Both the position numbers and the translations under genes were made by a program. From Brachionus plicatilis (lineage: Eukaryota; Rotifera; Eurotatoria; Ploima; Brachionidae): a DNA stretch of 64,000 bases. Shown here in pieces: positions 24,757 through 37,900 of the stretch. Location: NCBI GenBank assembly GCA_010279815.1, contig QEOQ01000092.1, positions 944,299 to 1,008,298 of the forward strand. Reading direction: 5' to 3'. The notes beneath the pieces are model-generated. The model ran no database searches and was not told the DNA's origin. It worked only from the letters and a program-made list of their open reading frames with translations. The first letter of the stretch is position 1. The number at the start of each line of letters is the position of its first letter.

Positions 24757-25452
24757 TAATAATAATAATAAATAAAGCTATGATGTGGAAATCACACGGA
24801 ATGGGTTTTTATGACCCATTGTAATAGCTTGCTAAATCAAATTTATCTAGTCTATTTTTAAATTGATTAATAGTTCTTGAGTCAATTATCTCTTTTGGGA
24901 GACGATTCCAGACACTTGACACTCTGTTAACAAAAAAATTGTGACGTTGTTCGCAGTTTTTCACCAGCTGTCTTTCTACAATAAAGTCATGAAATCTCGA
25001 CTCTAAACAATTAAAGTCATCAAAACCCTTAACAATTTTAAACATTTGAATTAGGTCGCCTCTGGTTCTTCTTACCTCAAGCGTTTGTAGATTAAGTTTT
25101 TCAACTCTTTGAGTGTATCCTATATTTCTTAATAGTGGAATAAGCTTTGTAGCTCTTCGCTGGACAGATTCGATGTTTTTAATGTCTTTTTTTAGAATTG
25201 GCATCCACACTTGAACTCCATATTCAAGCTGTGGCCGAACGAACGTTTTGTATAGTTTTGATATTGTCACTGCGTTATGATATTTGAATGTTCTTCTTAT
25301 TAAACCGAGGGTAAAATTTGTCTTGTTAACGCAGGAGCTTATGTGAGTAGACCATTTTAGATTTTTGGAGATGAAAATACCTAAATCGCGCTCTCCATCA
25401 GCGTCTGATACTACTTTGTCGTTTAGAATGTAATTTGTAGACGAGTTGTTTT
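24757..25452 (-). mobile_element. Non-LTR retrotransposon (LINE), 5'-truncated
   Basis: The minus strand reads as the C-terminal thumb and tail of a non-LTR reverse transcriptase: …DGERDLGIFISKNLKWSTHI, then YKTFVRPQLEYGVQVW and VQRRATKLIPLLR, ending …SVWNRLPKEIID… and a stop at 24,809. The open frame runs 25,270-24,809, and the reading extends upstream to about 25,452. After the stop, a TTA/AAT microsatellite at 24,757-24,777 is the expected 3' tail of such elements. The palm with its catalytic Asp pair is missing, so the copy is dead on arrival. Confidence 0.8.
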
Positions 25453-25936
25453 ATGTATTTATCTTTTTTTGTTTGTATTCGTGACTAAATGTTGACCTAA
25501 AACTTTCATTTGAGTTCCACTATTTAATTCGACCTTTTTGTACTAAGCCTGCAACAAATAAAATAAACAACCATGGATTTCACACTTGAAAATATTTTGA
25601 AAAGCATTTATAGCCTCTTTTTTGACAGAAATATTTACTAAATTTGTGGATAACTTTACTGACAGCCTAATTTTTTTAATCATTTTTCAAATTAATAAAA
25701 TATATATTTGACAAAAATAAATTGTTTTCTTCAAAACGAAAAAAATCTTTACATTGAAATCCAAAAATTATTTTCTTGATCCAGGAGATTTTAAATTATT
25801 CGCTTCCTCAAGTGGTAATATTTCACAAATACACGCATGCAAATTATGATTGAGAAAAAAATCTATAAAAACGTATAGAAAAAAATTCAATAAACTGAAA
25901 AATTTTAGGAATTTATTTTTTTATTTGAATTAAAAA

Positions 25937-26626
25937 ATGAGTAAGTGCTCCCTTGCTTCTGAAAGTAAATATTTGGACAGCTTTTTGGTCAAATGAAATA
26001 TTAATTAAAATATAAGATGAGTGCGGCAAACGCAAGAACGATTCGGATGTCAAGACAGATTCAAAAAATAATAAAAAACCAAAGATTCCAATTAAACTAG
26101 CTATCCAAATGAAGTCAAAAAATAATGGGACAGTATGTTTTAATTTTAAAGACCTTAAGTCATTGGGCTTTGACAGGACAAAATCCTAAATTAAAGTCAT
26201 TTAGAACTCAACAAATCCGATTAGCAGGGACACAATTTCAGATTTTCAAAGCGAAAACAAAAATTTTTCTACCATAAATGTTAGCTCTTTGGTAACACAA
26301 GTTTTTGGCAATAATGAGGACGAAGAGGTGGGAGTCTGATTGCTTAATTTAAAACTATGTGATCAGTTATTTTAAAGAATGAGGAAATGCCATTTGATGC
26401 CAAAATGAGGATGAAAAATATTGGAAGGTAATATTAGCCTTTTTTATTTTAAAAGTTTATTTTAAAATTTTTTTTATTAAGGGAAACACCGACCTCAACA
26501 GGACCGAACAGCTATGGAAAAATCGGCTCACTTGGTTTTGTTGATGCTCGGAAAGTAATCGAAAAAAAGCTTTTTGAAAAGGCCGATGAAATGCTCGATG
26601 AAGAGGAAAAATCAGCACAAAAATGA
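25937..26626 (+). CDS. PCNP: PCNP-like nuclear protein (PEST-containing)
   Basis: Small nuclear protein family; in vertebrates PCNP is a PEST-containing nuclear protein linked to cell-cycle control. Five exons, none long: 25937-25940 (only ATG plus one base), 26017-26132, 26205-26327, 26378-26427 and 26482-26626. All introns are GT-AG (76, 72, 50 and 54 nt), and the frame stays open for 145 codons to the TGA at 26624-26626. The family signature is unmistakable across the exon 4/5 junction: MPFDAKMRMKNIG, then RETPTSTGPNSYGK. The N-terminal half is Lys/Asn/Ser-rich with PKIPIKLAI, matching the family's basic region, and an acidic NNEDEENEE run precedes the core motif. The tail is acidic and slightly different from vertebrates. 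The second intron (26133-26204) and the tiny first exon are the least certain choices; transcripts would settle them. Confidence 0.82.
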
Positions 26627-27549
26627 AAAAAAACTGGGTATTTAAAAAAAAAAAGGACCCAAATAGACGCGATCAAAAAAAAAACTATTTTAGATTTTTT
26701 TTTATAAGAATGAAATAAAAAATTTTAATTGAAAAAATAAAGATGTCTCTTAAACTAACAAAATTAAAATGAAATTTTTAGAATTTAAAATTTTTAAACT
26801 TTGTTCAAAAGTTCTTCTCAACAGTATAAATAAAATGTCAAATTCGACATTCGATCATCACATCTTCACCTATAACCCTAACCCAAATTTTGAATTTCAT
26901 AGCTGTTCATCTTGATGAATCTGGTCAGCTTAATAAAAATCAGATTCATCGGGGAGATGTGTGTTGAAGGTCGTAAGAGCAATCTTGCCGGACTCTAATG
27001 ATCCGAAAGAGGAAACTTGAATAGGGTCGGGTTCGGTTCTGGATTCTGACAAAAATTCTTGTGAATTTTTGAATACGACCTTTAACTAACATAAATTTGT
27101 TCCATTTAATTATGGAGCAAAGTGGCCTGAGGGTGAATGACTCAGGGTTCTTGACTAGTTCGAGACCGATCTCTGTTGTCGACACCTAAAAGCCAAACAG
27201 ATCTAAAAAAAATAATAATATAATTTTACATTTTATTTATAACTTTAAAAAAATTTAACACTAGAGGCCCCAAAACGAGTCATTTTGACTCGTTATGAAA
27301 AATAAGAAATAAATCATATTATTTATGTTCGAATTTATTTAAAATATTAAATTAATTGAAAAAAATTGTAAGTTATTAAATTTTAGTATTTTCTTAGGCC
27401 TTATAAAATATCCATGGTCAATCACCCTACTCTCTATTTTTTTTGGTACAATATCCATACACTGTTTTTTTAGATTCTGAAAAAAATTTGTCGCTTTATA
27501 ATTATCACAAACGGATTTGAAAAAAAATTTTTATTTAAATAAAGTAACT
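26627..27549. other. Intergenic, possible old repeat
   Basis: 26,840-27,190 is richer in G+C than its surroundings and open on the minus strand (27,185-26,946, 79 codons), but I recognise no family, the frame has no good start context and no splice partner was found. The remainder is AT-rich spacer. Confidence 0.4.
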
Positions 27550-28470
27550 ATTACCTCGGGTAAAAAACTCTAGGACTAAGTCCCAAATTCAACCTTTTTT
27601 TTTTAGATTAAATTACATAGTTTCTATGTTTACACAATTAATATTGAATTAGCAATAAAATACCTTGAATAAGGGATATTTTCCAAAAATAAAGCCCAAA
27701 ATTTAACTTTTCAACACACAAAAAAATTGTCTTTACTCTCTTAAAAAAAATTAAAAATTAATGAAATTGTAGTTAATTTCCAAATAGAAAATAAGTCAAA
27801 AATATTTATTTTTTTTTTTAAATACTCAGAGCATTTTTTGTAAGATTAAAGGTAAAATTAAAATTTTATTTTTGAAATTTGAGTTTAAACTCTAGCTTAC
27901 AGAAATTAAATGTAAAATTTAAAAAAGTTTATTAAGAAATCATTTGAAATAGATGCTTTAATGGAATACAAGTAATTGCCAATGTTCAAGCGAATAGAAT
28001 TTTAACTCAAATTTCAAAAAATAAAAATCCTGATAAAAATGGAAATGTGAAATTTAGTACCAAAAGCAAAAAAAAATTAAAAATGCCAAAATATGCCCTG
28101 TAAATTGAAGCCACTGATAATGCTTTGTACCACTACTTAAAGTTGGGATTGACTTTTAATCTAATATAATATCTCATTATATAAATTAAATTAACATTAT
28201 ATAAATTAAATTAAAATTAAATTAATATCTAAATATATTATTAAATTAACTCTACAATTTTTAATTTTTTAATGATAGTAAAGACAATTTTTTTGTTAGA
28301 TTTAAAGATAAATTTGGGCTTTATATTTGGAAAATATCCCATATTCTGTATAATTTCAAGTTAATTAAATTTTAATTATTATAAAATAGAAACTATGTAA
28401 TTAACTCTAAAAGAAAAAAGGTTGGATTTGGGCTTTACTCTTGGAATCGTCAACACGAGGTTACGGTAAT
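27550..28470. repeat. Dispersed inverted-repeat element, copy 1
   Basis: About 80-bp terminal inverted repeats: the left end reads ATTACCTCGGGTAAAAAACT, and the right end is the complement of a similar sequence, both running into CCCAAATYCAACCTTTTTT…TACATAGTTTCTAT. The interior is AT-rich with no long frame. A second copy in the same orientation is at about 36,700-37,705. Confidence 0.6.
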
Positions 28471-28936
28471 TTAGTATTATTTTATGTTGAAAAAAAAATT
28501 CTCAAATAACAAAAATTGAATTTGATTTTAGCGACCAAAAATTCAAAAAGAGTCATTTTGAATCCTTGGTGTTCTATTGTTAAAGATTTAATAAAATTTT
28601 TATTTTCATTTCACTTAGATATCCATTTATTTCATTCTAAACCATTTAGAGTTCGTGGTGTCGAAACATTTTATTCAAAATTTGAATCAATTGAATATTT
28701 TTAATAAAATTAAATAGCTGATTTAGTTAGGTCAACATTTGGTTCTTGATTTGAGCTTTTTATCTTTTTAAAACAAAATATTCAAATTTTAGTAATTATT
28801 TATTTAATTTGATAAAACCAATACATTTTTAAAGAAATCAAATAATAAATGTAAAATATACTATATCAATTTTAAATTAAGCAATTTAAATTATCAAATT
28901 TTTTTTCATTCAATTTTTAATGTAATTTCAAATTGA
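28471..28936. other. 3' flank of ABCG gene, no feature assigned
   Basis: Contains a 62-codon plus-strand open stretch (28,516-28,704) with no recognisable domain, judged a chance frame. The 3' UTR of the minus-strand ABCG gene should be here. Confidence 0.4.
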
Positions 28937-31900
28937 TCATTTTTTAAAAGATCTAATAAACAAAATAAAAAAGGAAATAAGCCGAAATCCGACAAGCAAG
29001 GCAACCATGGCTCCGAAATCAATTCCATAATTTGACTTCACAACAAAAATTAATAAAAAAAATTTCTTTGTCTTAAAATAAATACTTTTTCCATTTTTAA
29101 ATAATTCAGAACGTCATCTCCTTTGGTGAAAGCACAAATTGCTTCATCACAAGCAATGTTTTCTACTCCATCCCACTGATTGATTAATAAAAGTTCATTT
29201 GCGTAATTAAACCATGACAAGTATCGCAGCCATATAAAATAATCTGGTATGGTGCTTAAATTTTGAAGTTTTATTTTGAAACTAATTTTTAAATGTTTAA
29301 ATTACGCATTGTTAAGGAAAAATCCAGAGAATATCATAAGTGGCACTAAAAGTGGTGCTGATAGGGCAGAGGCCGCTGTTGGATTTGGTGCCACTGCAGA
29401 AATAATCGAGCCTTAAAATTATTTTATTTTAAATTAATGATTTGAATTGAGTTAAAAATTAATATAAAAATTATTGTTGGTAGGTTTACCAAAAGCCACA
29501 GCTGCATTAGCGACTAAAATTACTATTCCGACGCAGATAAAAAATCTTCCAACATCATTATTTAAATTTGACATCCAATAATTAATAGTTATAAAGATAA
29601 AAGGCAGCAATATGAATTTAGGAAGCTAATAAATTAAATATTAGATTATTATGGTTACAATTTGCTTCAAGGATTAAAAAATAGATATTTAAATTTGAAG
29701 CAAAGATAAAAAAGATTCTTACATCTACAACCACTTTGGATAAGTAATACGGAAGTACCATGTACAAACCGTTTTGGTGCTCTCTAAGAAATATTGGAAT
29801 TTCAACTGGAAATGTCTAATATTAAAAAAATTTATTTTATTTTAATTTTTTTTTAAATTAACTTACATTTATGACTGAGAACATGTTGGAAAAGCTGGTG
29901 TTGGTTAAAAACAAAAATATGATACCTTTTTAAAAAATTTAAATATTATTTTTACAATTTTAATCAAAAACACACTCATTTCAGTTAATATTTTTCTTAC
30001 CAATTTTTTAAAATTTTTTTATATCATACATAGTTTGATTTATAGCAAAAATCTTAAATTACTGCAACATTACGTTTAGTGTTGGGATCCGTACAAGCGG
30101 ACACTTAATCGGCCAAAATTTTCAAAAACCGTGACCGTGTCCGCATTATTAAATTTTAAATTATCTTATATCTATAATTTAATATTTTTAATATTAAATT
30201 ATCTTAAATTTTTATTTTTTTGCCAGTTTTTTGGCCGCCCGTATATTTTAGAGCGTTTATTTTGGCGGTCCAAAAATTAGACTGCCTGGCTGACCGGCCA
30301 AATGACCGCAAAAAACCGTCCGCCTAATGGACCGGTTTGGTCTGACTGCATCCAACACTAATTACGTTCAATAAAGAATTACATTTACAAGCTGGTGCTT
30401 CCTATCGGCTTCATTAAAATCTATTTATGGTACTAAATTTATGCACAAGATAATAAACTAAAATTACTTTGAAAAATAAAATTTTTGGATAAGAAAAATT
30501 TGATTGAAAAATTTTTTTTCAGCCATTTTTTTTAAATTTCTTTGATTAAGAACTCAAATATTTTTAAAATTAATACGGAAATTAATTTTTTCGATTTCGA
30601 TGGCTTTTCTTGAATATATTTAAAAATTTACCTGTAACACGCAAAATACCAAATTTTTTATCTAGCGTTAATTTCCTTCGTGTTTTTAGAACCCGTTTTT
30701 AAAATTTTATTAAAATAAAGCAAATTATTTAAATAATATAATTTTTTTTGTGGAAAAATTTATTAAAACTAACCTTTTTAGATTTCTAATTTAGTCTGGA
30801 CTCAGCTTATAAAAAAATTGGATAAGAATTAGATGATAAATTTCCCCAATTTTTATTTCCTAATAAAACGGTTTAATTATAAAAAAAGAGTAATAAATAA
30901 AAAATCTTAAAAGCTTAAAGAGTTTTTTTTCGATTTCATGGCACTTAGTATAACGAGTTGTTTAGGAAAGCTACTGGAACGCATAGTATATTCAAGATTA
31001 TACAATTATTTGGAACAAAATTCCAGATTTCACTTATCCAGGAGCAATCTGGGTTTAGGAAACACCTGCGAACATCGGATAATCTTTTCTTTTAAATTCA
31101 AAAAATTGTGGAATCATTTAGTCCTCTTTTATTTAGTATATATGTTAATGACATCCCCAAAAGAAACAAAACAAATAATGAATACTCTCTTCTTTTCGCA
31201 GATGATCTAGTTACATTCTTCATTTATAACAAAAAGGGGAACCTAGAAAAAAAGATTAATAAATACACTAACGAACTAGAACATTATTTTTATCTATTAG
31301 TTAATAAAATTATCTAGTTGATTTCATCCTTTTTATCTTTTAATATAATATCTAGTAAAATTCACCATTTAGCTAGTTCAATTAATCCTATGCCACTAAA
31401 AAACACTTTTGAATGCAACAATTTAAGACATATTAGAAGACCCGAAGGTAGTTAATGTGATATCGGCTCAAAGCAGTCAGTCAAGCAAGGAATCGCCAAA
31501 ATCTCTTCAAATGGTATCGAGTACAGTGGTGGTAAGGAGATTGCTGCCCATTTCTCTTCAGTTTTTGCAGATGAAAGAGAAGATGAAAGTCTTCCGGACT
31601 TCGAGGATAGACCCGGCATTAAATCTCGCCTAGCGAATCTAGAAATAACAACTGCAGAAGTAAAAAAACGTTTTTCGATCTTGAAGGAAGATAAGTCGCC
31701 AGGTAATGACCTCGTTAACCCTCTAGTTCTCAAAAATGTGCCGCCGCTTGGGCAGTGCCATTGGCCATGATCTTCGAGCGCTCACTCGCGGAAGTAGAGG
31801 TGCCGTCATGCTGGAGGGATGCCAACGTGACTCCAATCTTCAAGAAAGGCTGTCGCAAGGACCCGGGTAATTACAGAACAGTTTCTCTAACCTCTGTGCC

Positions 31901-34900
31901 ATGTAAGATCATGGAAAGCATGGTAAGGGACAGTTTGGTTGGACATTTAGTAGCCAACGACCTGATATGTAAGGAGCAACACGGTTTCGTCCCTAGAAAG
32001 GCCTGCGTGACGAACCTCTTCAATCAGCCGATTTGACGACAAGAGCAATCGCAGACAAGTGCCCAGTAGATGTCATCTACACCGATTTTGCTAAGGCTTT
32101 TGACAAGGTTCCACATCAAAGACTGTTGCTCAAGCTTTCGGCTCACGGGGTAGAAGGAACCGTACTCAAACGGATCAGGGCGTTCCTCTCGGGCAGGAGG
32201 CAAAGAGTTGTCATCGGCGAGTATTGTTCGGAATGGGCACCAGTCACGAGCTCGGTCCCTCAGGGCTCAGTCATAGGTCCAACGCTCTTCGTGGTCTTCA
32301 TAAACGACCTACCAGAACATATAAGCTTTCCATGTAAGCTGTATGCAGATGACTGCAAGATCATCGTGTGCTTACTTACGAGCAGCTGTAGTAAGCAGCT
32401 TCAACGCGACTTGGAAGCCTTAGCAGCATGGTGCGACAAATGGCTAATGAAACTGAACCTCGGCAAATGTAAGGTCATGCATTACGGTAAACATAACCCG
32501 GGGAATAAATACCACATCCTAGATAGGTCGACCGGTATACCACACGAGCTTGAGGTAACTAAAACGGAAAAAGACCTGGGAGTCCATGTGAGTGACACTT
32601 TGGGCACAATGATTCAGATGGATAAATCCGCGGCAAAAGCCAACTCCATGCTCGGAGTGCTTCGCAAGACGCTGGTTTCGAGGGATGCGTATATATGGAA
32701 ACAAATGTACACTACGTACGTCAGACCGCATCTCGAGTATGCAATCCAAGCATGGAGACCACACCGCCTCGGCGAGATAAGCACACTGGAAAAAGTTCAG
32801 CGCCGTGCCACCAAAGTCCCAACTCAACTCTGCGACATGACATACGAAGACAGGTGCCTAAAACTGAAGTTGACAACGCTGGAGGAAAGGAGAGCCAGGG
32901 ATGATTTGATAGAAATGTTCAAAATTCAGAAAGGACCGGACACTGTCGAATGGCACTCCTCTCTATATTATATTTTACTACTGTATTTTTTTTAGGGAGA
33001 AAAATTTCTGAATTTTTTTGAATTAATTAAAATCCTTTAAAATATGCTTTACAAACAACTTTTGAGAAAATTGTGACATGTACAAAAAAAGAATATTTTA
33101 TCGAGATAAAAAAACACCAAAAAGTATTCGAAAACCCCCACGGTAATTAGCGTGTTAAGGATGGGTTGTGAAATTCATTTAAATTCAGAAATTTTAAATA
33201 AATTTTTTACTTAAAGAAATAATTTGGTTCTGTTAAAAGTTCAATTTTAAGCTAATTTGCTTAATGCAGTAAATTAAGTCTGCAAAAAGTCTGCAATTTT
33301 CTGAATATTATGTACAGTGTAATTTTAAGTAAAATGATGTAATTTTACGTAATCTTACACTTGCTTTCACATTTTGTGTTGCTTCAATTTTATTTTATTT
33401 TCAATAAAAAAACAAAAAAAAGAAAACTAAATAATTAAGTTGAATTAAAAAATATTTTCAATTTTTCTCAGTTGAAACGATCGAAATGAATAAAAATACT
33501 TCTCAGTCCCCTTTAACTCAAATTAATTCAAAATTTTTCTTTGAAATTTAATTTAACTCTTTTTTAATTTTGAGCTTGACAGAGAAAAAAATCAACAAGC
33601 CCTTTTCATTAAGATCGCGTTCAAATGTTACAGATTTTTTTAAAGGACCAAAAGTGATTCAAAGCTGAACAGGGCCATCTTATTAAAATTTAATTTTAGA
33701 AAAATATATAAAGCGAAAATTCCTGATATTTTGTATACATTATTTGTAATAATCAAATGTAAAAAGTATTTTGAATATTTACCATTAATATTTTGAACAC
33801 CGGCTTGGTTATATTCTATCTGTAAATAAATTAATCCTAGGATTACAGCAATCACCTTAAAAAATTTTTTACAAAATTTATTTTTAATTATTTTTAATTA
33901 ATAAAATTTTTTACTATAGTTTGAACAATTGCTATTTGAAATGACAATTTATCTCTTATTGTACTTAAAAACGACCTCCAGAGCAACCAAATAAATTGTA
34001 CAAAAATATTAGCTTTGTAGCTAAGAAAAAATAAAACAAAATTTTTGTTGATTAAATTTAATTTACCTCATTCTATTTTTTAATTTTATGCTAGTTGCGG
34101 GATTTTGTGCCATGCTGTTAGCTTCAATTAGATCCTGAGTAAGGGTCGAGCAATGCAATGATTCTTGGAACCCGGAACAAACTTTGTTAATTGTTTTCTC
34201 ACTTTCCTCCTTTCTGCCCGGTATCATAGCCAAAGTTTGAATGTAATAATCAGCTGGATTAAAATGTATTGGAATATCAAAGCCTTGGCTTGAAAAAAAT
34301 TTCTCAGCCAAGTCTAGCTCTCCAATAAAAGCAAGTTTTCCCTCAGCTAGCAAGCACAGTTTGTCAAATTTCTGAAACACTTCACTTGATGGTTGATGAA
34401 TCGTGCAAATTATTGTTTTTCCTTGTTTGACCAAATCTCTCATGCAGTCAACGATTGTCAAAGCCATAAAACTGTCCAAGCCTGATGTTGGTTCGTCAAG
34501 AAATAATAAATTTGGATTTGTAATTAACTTTAAAATAATTGATTATCTTGTTTTTGAAAAAAAGAGTCATTTACTTCAGTGGCAAAAGCAAGTCTGCGTC
34601 TTTCACCTCCAGAAATACCTTTTAGGTTTAAATCTGGCGCTCCGATAACAGTCGATTCACATTTTTTTAAATTTAACTTTAAAGGAATATTTTATTTAAT
34701 TTTTTATTACAAAGTAAAATTTAATCAAAACCTGAAGCATTAGGTCCTCTACTCTTTGTTTCTTTTCCTGGTAACTTGCAGTTTTTTCCATTCTCAGCAT
34801 TGCCTTTTAATAAACAGCTTTAAATTACATAAACTGCTTTATTGAATTTAAAAGAGATAGAAACGAGTAAGAGATAAATGAAGAGAAAAAAAACTTTTAA

Positions 34901-37900
34901 AAGATTATACCATGACTAAGTCAGGCTTAAAAACGAGAAAAAAATGGCTTTCTTTTTATTTCACTAAAAAATATACTTTTAAACAAAAACATTTATTTTA
35001 TATAAAAAATAAAAAAATCATTTATTAATTAAGTTAAATTTATCATTTTAATATATCTTTTAATGTACAAAATGTTGTTTTTTTAATTCTAATTTTTAAT
35101 CTTCACGCACCGGTCATTTTGAAACGAATATTTTTAAAGCTAAAACAAATTAGGATCAGTTTTTCATTTAATTTTTCAAATATTATTAAAATATTTTTAG
35201 ATGTGCAAGATGCTAAATTGCCATTTAAATTTATTTAACTTTATTTTCTTTATACATCTATTGAATACATTGAATTGTTCAAAATAATTTTTAATTCTCT
35301 ATTACTTTCGAATTCAATCATTTTATAAATTTTTATTAGAGAATAATAGGTGACTTTTGATATTTATGAATATTTTTATTATTAAAAAATTTTCGAATGT
35401 TAAACAGTTTTTACTTATGCAAGTAAATTATTTGAGAATTTAAAAACACAATTTTTTTTCTGGAAAAATAAAAATACAAAAGTTTGAAAAAGAAATAATT
35501 CACTATAATACATCATCATTAACGATTAGGCCTAAATAGCTCAAAATCATAAAGATGTTTTATATACTTCTATTTAACAAAGCATTTTAATTTATCTTAT
35601 TATAAATAAATTATTTGTCTTGGCTGAATTGAACCTGAAACTTCTTATAATTTTAAATCATTTTTAAATTAAATATTTATTTCTGATTTTTGTGATTTAC
35701 GTCCGGTTAACAACAACTATAAATTTTGTTCTCTATTAAATTGAATTTTTATTCCAATTTTTTTAATTGAACCAACAAGATTAAAATGTAAGTCATTTTT
35801 GATAATATTTCATAAAAAATTTCTTAATTTTAATTTTTTGATAGATAAGTTGATTAATTAAAAATCAAGATAACAATTAAAAACTAACATCTAGCATTAA
35901 AATATGCTTGGATAATTCTTAAATTTCAAAATTTAGCATAGGAGCATATTTATTTAAAAAACACTCAAAGTTTAATTTTAATTTTTAATTCTTAATTCTG
36001 AGTCAAAAATTTAGCAAAATTTTATTTAAGTTTTAGTTTTAGTTTTAGTTTGTTTTTTAGTTTTTGTTTTATGTTTTATGTTTTATGGGCTTCTAACAAT
36101 TAATTTCGATTAACTTCAATTAACTTTTTCATGTTTCACAATTTGTAGTCAGAAAGTTTGAGAATTATGGTATATTAACCAAAAAAAAGTTAAATTGAAA
36201 TAAATAAATAAAGAATTTTTAAATTTAATTGTTGAATCTAAAATCAGATCAAAATTATTTTTAAGCAAAACAAATTCAAATACTTTATTAAGCATTATTT
36301 ATTTAATCTATAATTAGATAGAAAATTATATGAATTTTTATCTGAAGTCAATAAAATTCTTAGTCAATATTTTGAAATTTTGAAATGAAAAATTATACTT
36401 TGTTTCGCCTTAATGAATTTTAATTAATATTAAAATATCATTTAAAGTAATAATTTGGATACCTTAATGTCGATTTTAAATTTTTCTTTAAAATTTTCAA
36501 ATGAAGATTTTAGAAGAATCAATTAAAGGTCAATTAGAAAAAAAAGATTTGTTTTTTTTTTTAAATTAAAATAATAAACATCTTATGTTTAAATTAAAAA
36601 AAATTTGAAAAAATCTAATTTCATCATTTTTATTAAGAATCAATTAAATTTTGATCATTTGATTATGATCATGAATTTCAAGTTGCCTTCTAATTTAACT
36701 TTTCCTACAACAAAAAAATTGTAGAATTAATTTCGAAATAGAAAATAAGTCAAATTAATTATTTTTTTCTATTTTTTAACCATACTCAGAGCATTTTTTG
36801 TAAGATTAAAGGTAAAATTAAAATTTTTTTTTTGAAATTTGAGTTTAAACTCTAGCTTAAAGAAATTAAATGTAAAATTTTAAAAAGTTTATTAAGAAAT
36901 CATTTTTGAATAATAAAGAAAGAAATGTTTACTTTTATTTTGTCTGATAATTTTTGCATTCTCATCCCATGGAACCTTTTTCCTTACCCTTTTCTTTGGG
37001 CTTGTTTTACTATTTTTATGGCATTATAAAATTAGTACTAAAAGCAAAAACAAAATATTAAAAATACCCAAGCTTATTTATGGTGGACCAAAATATGTTC
37101 TGTAAATTTCACAATGGCATTTTTTGAAATTTGAGTTAAAACTCTATTTGCTCGATTATTAGCTATTACTTAAGAATTTACATCTTTATCTCTTAAACAT
37201 ATCGTCCTAGTTTTATTGAGGATTTAAAGTTTGGACCACTTGAATAGTCACACGAATAAAAATCTCTTCTATTTGCCTAAATGCAGTTGAGTATGATTAT
37301 GCTCTTATGAATTTCAAGTAATTTTTAATAATCAAGCGAATACCCGAAAGAAAAAAAGCAAAAAGGCTCTTAGAATAAGGTTCAAAATAGAAAAAAGCCT
37401 AAATTCAACTTATTTTCTTTTTCGAAATTAACTCTATAATTTTATTAATTTTCAATTTTTTTTTTGAGAGTAAAGACAATTTTTTTGTTAGATGAAAAGT
37501 TAAATATGGGCTTTATTTTTGGAAAATATCCCATATTTAGGGTATTTTCAAGCCCTAAATTAAATTTAATTTAATTAAATTTAAAATTTATAAAAAGCTA
37601 TTTAAATTTTAATTGTTATAACATAAAAACTTTGTAATTAACTCTTAAAGAAAAAAGGTTGGATTTGGGCTTTACTCTCAGAGTCGTTAACGCGAGATTA
37701 CGGTATATTTTTGATGGTTTTTTAAAATTAAATTCAACAGTTTAAAAAAAGTTAGGTGAATATTTGAAAACAGCTAAAATAAATTAAATAAAGAAAATTT
37801 TCTTATCATAGGTTCAGTGATCAGTCATATTCACATAACATAGAAGACTCAAAAAATCTTTTCAAAGTTTACAATGTTTAATTAATTTTGTGACAAAATT

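Noticed and set aside
26870..26885. AACCCTAACCC telomere-like string
   Set aside because: Only about one and a half units; not a telomeric array.
26946..27185. Minus-strand 79-codon open stretch
   Set aside because: Composition is unlike its flanks but there is no family match, start context or splice partner; left as possible old repeat.
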